From the NCBI GenBank assembly GCA_012932295.1, contig JAAONU010000018.1:6380206-6444205 (forward strand): a stretch of 64,000 bases of DNA, written 5' to 3'. Positions within the stretch are counted from its first letter, which is position 1, and each line of letters starts with the position of its first letter. The position numbers and the translations under genes were made by a program. Below the pieces are notes generated by a model. That model was not told where the DNA came from. It saw only the letters and a program-made list of their open reading frames with translations, and made no database searches. Source of the stretch: Cyclina sinensis. Taxonomy: Eukaryota; Mollusca; Bivalvia; Venerida; Veneridae. Shown here piece after piece: positions 54,647 to 64,000 of this stretch.

Positions 54647-57214
54647 CTAAAGGGATTTCGATTTCAGAAATTTATTGTATGCATCTTGCTTTTCTGTAAA
54701 TGATTTCTGGAACCAAATATCTTCATCTATTAACAATGTAGCAAGTTTTGCATGTAGTTTGTAGTCACCCTGCCCATACAATGACCTCCTAAGGTTGTTG
54801 AACTGAATTTTGGTAACAGTTTTTAAACGGTCAATCAGGTCCGGAAGTCTGTGCTGCTTCCAGTCAGCGATTTCTTTCAGTCTATTGACTATTGACTCTG
54901 CGTTGTTGTTAGTCCATAAGGTCAAAATCTTTTTGTCTCTGAGAGGCCGACAAACTGATCACTTTAATTGGTTTTTTAAATACCTTTCATAATACACGCG
55001 AAACTTCTGATATTTTTGGAATAAAATGTGCAAGTCATCTTCCCTCTTTTCATATTTAATGTCATTGTTACTAAATACAAGGCCGTCTGTTTGACCGAAA
55101 ATAATCTTAATGATCTTGTTATGATCTGTCTCGCTACATCCACTTTGCTGCAAATAATTTCGAATGTTGTCCTTAAAATGTTTTGTACATAGTAGGAAAT
55201 TTGATTCGGGAAAATTCATTTCTATGGCATTTCTCATCGCTCTTTCGTCATCAGTACCAAATGTTAAGTCATCTGTTGCCATTTTGTCTTGAATATTAGA
55301 GAAGAATTTATGGTAAGTTGATTGCTCAGCATCAAAATGGAGGCAAAGCTGTCCAAGGAAAATGGGATGTTGACCTGTTTTTATTGCCGTAACACTCCGG
55401 TTTTTGTAAGAAGTCGTGGTAACAAATACTTTTCCGAGGTTAAAAGTTCTGTCAACGCCTATAACACTTCCGTATTTTCCGATGCAGTTCCTTTTCATAT
55501 CTTTTATCATTTCGTCCGTAAAAAGGGTTACTACCGGCTCCTTTCCCTTTAAAATTGTTACTTCTTGTATGAACGGATCATCATGAACAGCACTTAGAAT
55601 TTGTAAAATTTCATCTGCCACATTGCTACTCGTTGAGTTTTTTTTTTTTTTTTTTTCTCGCGATGAATTTTATCTCGCAGTTGGCGAGTGGATTTTGGAC
55701 AGTTCCTGCTATCATCTGCATTCATATTTGTAACAATTTTGGCTGCTTTTTTCTCTCCGATTTTTCCGTAAGCATCATTTAATATTCGCGGGTCTGTTTG
55801 TGTATAATTTGACCCCAATTCTGAATTTCCATGAGGAATTTTCGGAACGCTTCACGTTCCCGAATATTCTATTAGAGCCCGTTTTTTCATGTCTGCTACA
55901 CGTTCTGGGGCACAAGTTACGGCTGTTACCCTTTTCCGAAAGCCGGCGTCACCTTTCAGTTTAATATAATACCTGTGTAATGTAACTACCTCTGTTTTTC
56001 TTGAACAAAACTTTCCGTCTTTTTTGTATATTGTTTTCAGAGTGGAATTTTCGTTTAGGATAAAATCATGCTTGACAGTTGTCCCTGAGTTCGAATCCCA
56101 AACTCCACAGTCATCAGGGAAGTCGTTCCGTGTTGCGTGTTGTTGAGTGTACTGAATAATAACATACGAATTGTCTTTTTGTCCATGTTAATTCCGAGTT
56201 CGTATGAAGAAGTAAGTGGAAGGCTTCTTCATTTTCGAGAAAACGGTTTCCGGTCAGTTGTTTGAAGAGCGGCACTTCTGGTAAAGTTTCGCCACTTGCA
56301 TTATCGATAGGTGTTTCGTATACTGCTTCTGTTTCTTCTTCAGTATATTCTTCTTCTGTGTCTGAAAGGTCACTTAAACATTGAAATCTATTTTCAGTGG
56401 TGATATTGTGGTCACCCATAAGATTTTCTTCCGATGCAAATCTTTGCTTTTTACTTGTTCTTGTGCATTCTTTAGGTGGCGAGGTATCTAATTTTATAGG
56501 GGACTGGTCAGGAGTACTGTGTTTGTTGTCGCGTTTTAGCCCTTCATGCACGATTTCAATAGCATCCGTCACGGCGGCGAAATGATTGACTTCATAATAG
56601 ACACCTTTCCGTGGGACAGTGTCCATCCTGTACCATAATACGCAAAGGTGGCAACTGGTTACACTTTCTCATAGCATGAAACTGGTGTTAAGAGTTTTAA
56701 ATGCGACAACCTTTTTCCCGTTAGCGTACTGATAAACAATTCGCACTGGCATTTGCACAACGTCTACTAATTTAAGCTATGACAGTTCAAGCATTGGAGT
56801 AGGCCCCAACGGTGGCCACATCTATGCAAGTTTAGTATAGCTGCAAGAAAGGTTACGAATCCTTGCTCTGAGGGGATGCAGCATGTAAATATTCCGGTTC
56901 TGGACCATGTTCAAGCAAGTGTGATACCTAAGTGCAAGAGACAGACTTTCGTTACCTGTAAGAAGGATTGAAATTGCATTAAATAAGCAATTCCCGTCTC
57001 CAGTGGTTCTCCTCGGATTCCCAGTCTGGTCATCACAGTAATTGTCTAATACCTATGCCGCAGTAATATCAACGTCTGGAAAGTTCTGTGGTAGCTCTTC
57101 TTGAATGTGTGTATCCACCCGTAACAACATCTCATGTTCTACTGCCTCCATCAACAAATCTATATTTTTGGAGGAGGCAGCCTTGCGGAGGTGGAGTGGT
57201 AAAGTTCGCGACAT
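54647..57214 (-). pseudogene. OTU-domain / MULE transposase fusion, decayed
   Basis: Minus-strand coding remnant starting at ATG 57214. First comes an OTU cysteine-protease domain: TTGDGNCLFNAISILLTG with the D and nucleophile C, and, in the same frame about 180 residues on, CVLWYRMD and YYEVNHFAAV with the catalytic H. Then an acidic linker, then a Cys/aromatic region (AFGK/GFRKRVTAV, IPHGNSELGSN). The MULE core follows: IGVDRTFNLG (first D), FGTDDERAMRNAIEMNFP (second D), LLCTKHFKDN (CxxH), WTNNNAES (E). Damage: four in-frame stops in the OTU part, two TGA stops later, a shift near 56115 and one at an A/T run (55638-55656). TIRs were not found. The OTU and transposase parts share frame 57214-56626, which supports a real fusion. 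Confidence 0.75.
55638..55656 (-). other. 19-base homopolymer frameshift inside the transposase relic
   Basis: A run of 19 T (A on the coding strand) encodes a lysine run. The frame upstream (RQLRDKIHREKK) continues downstream in a different frame (SNVADEILQILSAVHDD), so one net base is gained or lost here. It may be true decay or a homopolymer sequencing error. Confidence 0.7.
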
Positions 57215-57775
57215 GGAAATGTTTGTGGTTTTTGTGAATTCATATAAATCGTGAAAAAATATCAGCCAGCATAAATTTCATCATTCAGAAAGGTATATTT
57301 CTACCCATGCACCGTGTAGCTGGTACTTGTAATTTCTTTTAAGAACTAATGTATTTTCCTATTCATTGAATTATATATATAAGCAGTGCATCAATTTAAT
57401 TTTCCTAGAAGTGATAAAACTGAAATAGAAAACAGTTTAAAAAAAGTTTATTTTGATCATCATTACATAACATTCATGGTAATGGAAGTAATTGATGTGT
57501 GGTTTAGTAATATACAGATTCAAAAACCATTAAATGTTAACTTGCTGTTGTTTTCCTATATACAGTCTAGTACAGCCTGGTCATGCAACAAAGCGATGCA
57601 TTGTGCAATTATATAAGGGAAATCACCCAACTGAATGTGAGTTTGTCCTGTAACAAAGGAAGGTTAACAAAAAAAGTTTTGACTGTTTTATTGTATATAT
57701 TGAGAATAGTATGTTAGTGTCTTACTATGAGAAAGTTTATCTGGCAAGGCGTATGAATTTATCAGGGGCTTACAG
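57215..57775. other. stretch between the OTU-MULE relic and the subterminal-repeat element
   Basis: AT-rich; expected to hold the MULE 5' end, but no inverted-repeat partner was identified. GAGAAAGTTTATCTGGC at about 57730 recurs inverted near 59206, outside the next element. Confidence 0.35.
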
Positions 57776-59216
57776 CCAAAACCACCTCATGTAAAAATGG
57801 CCTCAGGTTAAAACGTCCTCATTTTGGTTAAAACGTCTTCACTCCTTTCAGAAAAAATGTACTGGTCAAAACAGCCTCACTAGTTTTTTAGTAGATGAAC
57901 CACCTTTGAATTAGACTTTTAAAATAATTATATTTTTATATAATCATTTCTTGTTTTCTTATGTTGAGGAAAACGTTATAAATTACACATTTTAAGATCG
58001 ATTGTTAAGATAAAACTAATATTATAAGGGAACCATTTTCCGCAACTCACTGAGTTTCGCATAAAAACTTTCCATTAGAAGATACTTCAAATTCCTTCGG
58101 TAAATGTATTATTTCTGATGTATATTAATGATTTATATCATTTGTATTACTTAAAACCAGGTTATATATGAAATATAGCTAAATTCCGGTGTATGTCTGT
58201 ATGCGAAAATTTTCCGCAACTCGCTGATTTTCAGTCTCATATAAAATCTTTTCACTTGAAGATACTTCAAATCCCTTTTGTTAATACACTAAATATATTA
58301 TACATTAATAAATAATGATGTATATCTTTCGTAACTAAGGCTTATGTATGATATATAGGTCGATTCTGGTAATGGAAAGTCTATCCCTGAAATAATGGTC
58401 AATTCCGATAAAACATGGGACCGTTATAGGATAGTTAAGATTGTATCCATTTAATGATACCAGATATAATGTGTGGTAATCATCCCATCAGCTTTTGGTT
58501 GATGAAAGCAGTTAATTGATTTACAATAGTATTGTTGTGCAAAGAATAAATCTAATTAGCACAGATATATTTATTTCAATCAACTAATTATTGTTCGTAC
58601 ATTTTCTCACCTTTTCAATAATTGGTTGGAACAATACAATAGGCTGATGGTTGTTGAATAATTGGAAGTCATAATTTTTGGAGCAAGTTTTAAAGTTATT
58701 GCATTAAAATTTTCATAATACACAAATATTTTGTTATATTTTTAAAAAAGAAAAGCATTGACAAACCTCAATCATGGTCATGATTTTTTAAATGAAAAAA
58801 TATGCTATAAAGATACTTAGATATAAAATGTGCTTTTCTAAGTATAATTTATTTGAAACAATTTACCAAAATTTATACCTAAAATTCATTACAAAATTTC
58901 AACTCCCATATTTAACATGTTTGTCCTATCATAGTTTACTCAAATATAATAACAAGATCAGTGAGCATGTTTTTGCAAATAGTGAGGCCATTTTAACCAA
59001 AACTGTGACTGTTTTGACTAAAATTGAGGCCAATTTAACCAACAAATAAAAATTTGAGGCCATTTTGACTGAATAGTGCGATCGTTTTGACCAAAATGAG
59101 GACGTTTAAACTTGAGGCCATTTTTACGTGAGGTTGTTTCAACTAGCACCCTTACAGGTGTGCCAAAGGCTCACCCGATAAATTCTGCAGCGGAGCCAGA
59201 TAAACTTTCTCAGATA
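57724..59216. repeat. outer inverted repeat flanking the element at 57776
   Basis: GAGAAAGTTTATCTGGC...GAATTTATC at about 57730-57763 matches the reverse complement of 59175-59216 (GATAAATTC...GCCAGATAAACTTTCTC). The outer pair is separated from the inner element by short unmatched bases, so either the TIR is longer and interrupted or one element is nested in another. Confidence 0.5.
57776..59150. mobile_element. non-autonomous inverted-repeat element with subterminal motif arrays
   Basis: Both ends carry five or six copies of a motif of the form (T)NAAAAYRGCCTCA: TGTAAAAATGGCCTCA, GGTTAAAACGTCCTCA, GGTCAAAACAGCCTCA on the left and their inverted counterparts on the right (58980-59135). The terminal 60 bp align as imperfect inverted repeats. 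CTTACAG directly precedes the left end and follows the right end, a possible 7-bp duplication. The about 1.1 kb between is AT-rich and has no transposase. The repeated subterminal motif looks like transposase-binding sites. Confidence 0.55.
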
Positions 59217-60447
59217 AGACAAAAACCTATTATTCTATTTATCCTGTCATATCTGGCATTTGGAAATAATTTACTAATGATATTGAAAACCTATCATTAA
59301 AAAGTTTCAAATTAGGCCAATATGTCAAGTTTATCCGGTAGGTGTACATATACACAAAAAGTAGTTCCAAAGTTTCAGTAATTTTATTTCCTTAAATGAT
59401 CACTATATTGAAAGATCTACTTATTGAAATATTTAATTTTTATTCAAGTAGTCTCTGTTTGTAATAACAACAATTTATCACTTCCTTCTGATTATAAACA
59501 CAAAAGTAGTCTGCTGTAACGTATCATGTGCTGTATAAAGCAAAATTTATATGGCGCCCCTTTATTGGGTCGGATGTGAAATAATTGACAGGATAAAACT
59601 GTTTAAAAGGCATATATTAGAATATAATGATAATGTGTTAAATGTACGTTCCTATATAGTGATAATCATATAGTTACTGCGAAATCGTCAGGAAATTGAA
59701 CTTAACCCAATATTACAAAGAAAACTGTTTTAATCAGAAACAAATGTGTTATAGTTGCAGTTCACGAACATTTCCACCCGCAAAACTGAAAATTTCTGAA
59801 ATTGTGATTTTGTTAACTGTTTGACACGTAAAAATATCCACTTTTACAGTATCTGTCATTCTTATATAATTATTTGCCTTACTCTTACACATAGTAATGA
59901 AAAAGCTCATTGTAATTTTCAGCGTCCAGGTAGTATATGTAAGGCTAGGAATGGTGAAGAACTTCCCTTTTCCAGAAAACAGTGATGCTTTACAGATACA
60001 CATTGACTTACTGAACTTCAGTTATATCTGCATTCTTTTAATGGTATTGCTTTCTGTTTTCTTCTATTTTACTCATCCTGACACATATAATATTTAAAAA
60101 AGAAAGTTAATACATGTACCATACCTTGTGGCACAGGAAGTGGTCACAGGATTTGGCTGTGCCAGTCTAGTAGAAACACTATCATGGCAGACTTTGTCAC
60201 AGGGACCTTAAATTCAACAACAGATTCCAAAAAAATTAACTCAACATGACATTCCATAGTAGAAAACATATTTACAGTTTGAATAATGATAAAATCTAAA
60301 CATTGTTGATGTATTCATAATGCTAATTGTTTTATGTTAACTCCATATATATCTACAACTGAATTGTTTATTCCACTCTGTACTTTAAGGTATTTAGCAT
60401 CTTAAAACATGGATGCCATTGGAAGTAATAAACCAGCTGCTCGTTAG
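59217..60447. other. intronic stretch, no recognised gene
   Basis: AT-rich; open frames at 59749-60097 have no domain. Nothing recognised. Confidence 0.35.
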
Positions 60448-60519
60448 ATACCAAAGTTAGCTTGTCTGAAGTCAGTTTGGAGGAATACAGAAAATGCCTA
60501 CAATGACTTATTTCTTCAG
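60448..60519 (+). CDS. candidate exon 4 of the unrecognised plus-strand gene
   Basis: A 72-bp segment after TGCTCGTTAG and before TTCAG|GTAATA, phase 0 on both sides, in line with the exon ending at 51706. It encodes IPKLACLKSVWRNTENAYND then LFLQ. A second acceptor nine bases in (CCAAAG|TTAGCT) would keep the frame. The acceptor is weaker than those of the other exons. Confidence 0.4.
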
Positions 60520-62397
60520 GTAATATTTTGATGTTAGGTTTCACCTGTTTTCATAAAAATTGAAAGGAACTCATATTCAACTTTAATTGAGCCATTTAGT
60601 ATTCAGAATATTATACTTAATAGAAGTAGGCTGCTGAATTAGTCTGTTTTGTAGATCGAGTTTTCAGTTTCAGTCACTTTTTAGCTCACTTAGCACAGCA
60701 TATGCTTTTTTCTGGAAGAGTTATTGCATGCAATGACTAGACAGGTGCTTAGAGATTATAAGGAGTTGTTAATATAAATAGTCAGGCTGAATGTTGATTT
60801 GGCTGGAATTGGTTAGTAAACTGGTTGGATACCCAGGAACACTGGTTAGGTGGACTGACAGCTGGGATATGACCTTAGCAGTTAAAACTTGTGTTAAAAC
60901 CCAACCAAACCCACCCCCCAAAAATGATTTGGCTCCATAACTTTCCCATAAATAGACTCATTATAACCCCCCTCCCCCAACCGACACACACACACCCCGA
61001 AAAAGTCACTTGCTTTTGACTTACAGAAAAGGGCAATGAATCTAAAGTAAGAGGTTACTACCAACTGGAAATGTGCAAAATGGATATGTTCATTTCGAAT
61101 CTGGCTAACTATGGTTAACGGTTTTTATTGGTCAGAAATATACTGATGAAAATTGATAGAATGCTAGCTTCAGCATGTTTTTTGCTGACTGACCTTTGAT
61201 AAAAGTCTGAAATGTTAGAAGACATTTTTTGATGTAGTCGATTTTATGAATAATTCTCAAAGACAGTGAATATTACCTTAATTATATAGGTATTATAACA
61301 TGGAAGAAATCCTTTTAAGGTTGATGAAGTGGTGGTGGAATCATCGGTGGTTGGGTTGTTGTCTGCCAGTGGATTAATGTTGAAAATTGATGTCTGCTAT
61401 TTTACGGTAAATACAGCTTTGTTGTGTTTTTAAGATGACATATTATTGCCATGATAAAAAAAGCTGTATTTTAAATGCACACTTAGCAAAGCAATATTAT
61501 ACATGGGAGATAACTGAAAGTGCAAAAAAATGAGAAATGATTTCTGAAAACCAGTTATATAGATTTTGTTAATGTTATGATATATTTTAATGAAACACTG
61601 CTGTGACTTGAATTACAGATGCTGACTAAGCCTGCTGACCCAAATTTGTCATTTTTTTTTAAACAAAACTTGTATTTCTTTTGTCTCTTCTTTCCTCGAC
61701 ATATCTATGTAGATGAGTGAGGTTTTAAAAACAACAAATAGAGAAATAGTTAGTATGTGTAATTTAGACCTCTAGCTTGAGGATTTATTGAGTCTTTAGT
61801 GACTTAGACCATGCATGTCAAGCATTTTAAGTGTTACTCAGAAGAAAATGGATAAATGATAAAGGATAAAAATATTTTAAAATAACCAATAGATGGTGAA
61901 GCCTTATAATGTAAACATTTGGAAAACTATGTAATTGTAACAAAGAACTGAAAGAGCTTTAATGCCCCTGATTTAAAAACAACAACAACAATGAAAATGA
62001 TAATAATGAGTAAGATTCTTTTACGTTATCAACCAAAAAAAAAAAAAAAAAAGAACAGCTGTTTTCAAATACATTTACATATGATTTATAAAATAAAGTT
62101 AAAAAATAGAAAGAAAATGTCAACAAATTGTTCTTCTTAAAATCATAATTATAAAAACTTTCAGTATAATATTTATTAACGTAACTGTAAAATGAAAAAC
62201 AGATATGAAAAAAAAAACAACCAATTTTTCAATGAAATAATTTAAGATTTATATGATAATTAAAAAAGAAAAGAAAATTGAGGTATGTTTAAGCATTGCA
62301 GCAAATACTGCTGTATAATAAAAAATTGTGAACATTATGGTTTTCAAGATTTGACTATACTAGTGAAAGTATAGTTACCTTATAGTGGTGATTCAAA
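60520..62397. other. AT-rich stretch right of candidate exon 4
   Basis: A possible further exon begins after TTGAATTACAG at 61619 (MLTKPADPNLSFF, phase 0) and would reach a TGA at about 61714; support is weak. Runs of A (62035-62053) and (AAC)n occur. Nothing else recognised. Confidence 0.3.
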
Positions 62398-62520
62398 TAA
62401 TATTATTAATAATAATGATAATGATGATGCCAATGATGATAATGATGATGAGATAACAGTGATAATAATCTTAATACTTATTAATGATAAAAATAATAAT
62501 AATAATTTTGATAATTAAAA
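62398..62520. repeat. AAT/GAT-rich trinucleotide-like microsatellite
   Basis: Interrupted ATTAATAATAATGATAATG and GATGATGATAATG runs. Low-complexity sequence without coding support. Confidence 0.8.
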
Positions 62521-62744
62521 TAAAGTTTTTAAAATGATGACAGTTGTAAGTGGTGGTAGTGTTGGATGCTGTATCAATGAAATGATTCCATGTTAATCGT
62601 AGTGCTTGTGTGGCCCGAAAGTTTTAATTTTGTGTTGTAGCTATTATATCATGATTTGTTGATAGTTTTGATGAATACAGTAATACTTAACTTAACATTT
62701 TTGGTGGCATTGTTGACAGTTGTGTTATGCTGAATATATGATAG

Positions 62745-64000
62745 TTTTGACTGTATGTTGTTGGTCATTTTGTTTTGATAAATGCATGGTAGAATTGCTG
62801 GATGTGATGGTGTTGTTGGTTGTTACGGTTGTGTTGTTGGTCTTTGTGCTGGTATGTGATTTTGTTGTTGGTCTTTGTGCTGGTATGTGATTTTGTTGTT
62901 GGTGTTTGTGCTGGTATGTGATGGTGTTGTTGATCATTATCCTGGAATGTGGTGGTGGTGTGAATGAATATGCTAGAATGTGGTAGTTGTGTTAATCAGA
63001 ATGCTTGAATGTGGTGGCATGTGATGGTGTTGTTGGTCATTGACCTGGAATGTGGTGCTGTTGTTGGTCATTGTGGTGAGATGTGATGTTGATATTGGTC
63101 ATTGTGCTGGAATGTGGTGCTGTTGTTGGTCATTGTGGTGAGATGTGATGGTGTTGTTGGTCATTGTGCTGGAATGTGGTGCTGTTGTTGGTCTTTGTGC
63201 TGGATTTTGATGGTGTTGTTAGTCATTATGCTGGATTGTGATGATGTTGTTGGTCATTGTGCTGGGTTGTGATGGTGTTGTTGGTCATTGTGCTAGGTTG
63301 TGATGATGTTGTTGGTCATTGTGCTGGGTTGTGATTGTGGTGTTGGTTATTGTGCTGGGTTGTGGTGTTGGTCATTATGCTGGTGTATGATGGTGTTGTT
63401 GCTCATTGTGCTGGATTGTGATGATGGTGTTGGTCATTGTGCTGGGTTGTGGTGTTGGTCATTGTGCTGGGTTGTGGTGTTGGTCATTCTGCTGAGTTGT
63501 GGTGTTGGTCATTGTGCTGGATTCTGATGATGATGTTAGTCATTGTGCTGGGTTGTGATGACGTTGTTAGTTATTGTGCTTGATTGTGATAATGGTGTAT
63601 GTCATTGTGCTGGGTTGTAGTGTTGCTCATTATGCTGGGATGAGATGGTGTTGTTGGTCATTGTGCTGGATTGTAATAATGTTGTCGGTCATTCTGCTGA
63701 GTTGTGATGGTGTTGTTGGTCATTGTGCTGGGTTGTGATTGTGGTGTTGGTCTTTGTGCTGGGTTGTGATTGTGTTGTTGGTCATTGTGCTGGGTTGTGA
63801 TTGTGGTGTTGGTCATTGTGCTGGGTTGTGGTGTTGGTCATTGTGCTGGGTTGTAATGGTGTTGTTGGTCATTGTGCTGGGTTGTGATTGTGGTGTTGGT
63901 CTTTGTGCTGGGTTGTGTTGTTGGTCATTGTGCTGTATTGTAATGATGTTGTCGGTCATTGTGCTGGGTTGTGATTGTAGTGTTGGTCATTGTGCTGGGT
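62745..64000. repeat. GT-rich minisatellite running off the right edge
   Basis: More than 40 copies of units 24-36 bp long built from TGTTGTTGGTCATTGTGCTGG and GTTGTGATGGTG. The plus-strand frame at 63300-63527 and the minus-strand frame at 62725-62937 are by-products of the repeat. Units become more regular to the right, and the array end is not in the window. Confidence 0.9.

Noticed and set aside
13275..57214. The OTU-MULE at 54.6 kb as the autonomous partner of the SGNH element at 13.3 kb
   Set aside because: Attractive because both look Mutator-like, but no TIR was found at the MULE to compare, so there is no sequence link.
54390..57400. TIRs of the OTU-MULE relic
   Set aside because: Compared both flanks by eye and found no inverted pair of useful length; ends may be lost or outside the range examined.
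63300..63527. open frame rich in Cys/Trp/Gly at the right edge
   Set aside because: Produced by the GT-rich minisatellite; unit lengths vary and the frame is not kept across the array.

Overview
The window looks like nuclear DNA of a marine bivalve mollusc. It is AT-rich and intron-rich, with a C1q-domain gene of the type expanded in bivalves. It also carries many 'pearl'/HINE-like interspersed repeats (Helentron-type non-autonomous rolling-circle elements with minisatellite cores). No bacterial or organellar features were seen. The species call is inference; the splice-joined exons and transposon classes are read from the sequence.

Left part (1-15.8 kb, minus strand): four exons of a lysosomal phospholipase A2 / LCAT-family gene (PLA2G15-like). 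They join in frame (15739-15832, 6676-6832, 6015-6133, 732-830) and the gene continues off the left edge. Its introns are packed with mobile DNA: a LINE reverse-transcriptase relic, six HINE-like copies, two small inverted-repeat elements, and a 2.0-kb element with 312-326-bp inverted repeats and a 9-bp target duplication that encodes an SGNH-hydrolase-like protein. Two of the four exons have their 5' splice junction expanded into a minisatellite.

Middle left (18.3-22.3 kb): a three-exon secreted C1q-domain gene (plus strand), then a 68-bp hairpin satellite of about 20 units.

Right part (about 23-61 kb): four phase-compatible candidate exons (27751-27865, 39127-39224, 51629-51706, 60448-60519) suggest a large plus-strand gene of unrecognised function with very long introns. 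Those introns hold HINE-like families C, D, E, B and G, a pogo-like transposase tail with a PCNA-binding-type motif, a Ty3/gypsy-type gag relic, a zinc-knuckle relic, an apparently intact Tc1-like transposon (52507-54014), and a decayed MULE transposase whose N-terminus is an OTU cysteine-protease domain (54647-57214). The right edge is a GT-rich minisatellite running off the window.

Main points for follow-up: (1) several repeat families share one blueprint: 5' subterminal inverted repeat, GTCC-like tract, 150-165-bp monomers, hairpin, CT(C/A)TWGTT-like end. Five of them share a 21-bp monomer block in the same orientation. (2) These copies lie almost entirely in the sense orientation of the host gene. 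(3) Family C carries dozens of TCAAGGTCA nuclear-receptor half-sites. (4) The OTU-MULE fusion and the SGNH-carrying long-TIR element are unusual transposon cargo. (5) Splice-donor minisatellites occur at two exons of one gene.
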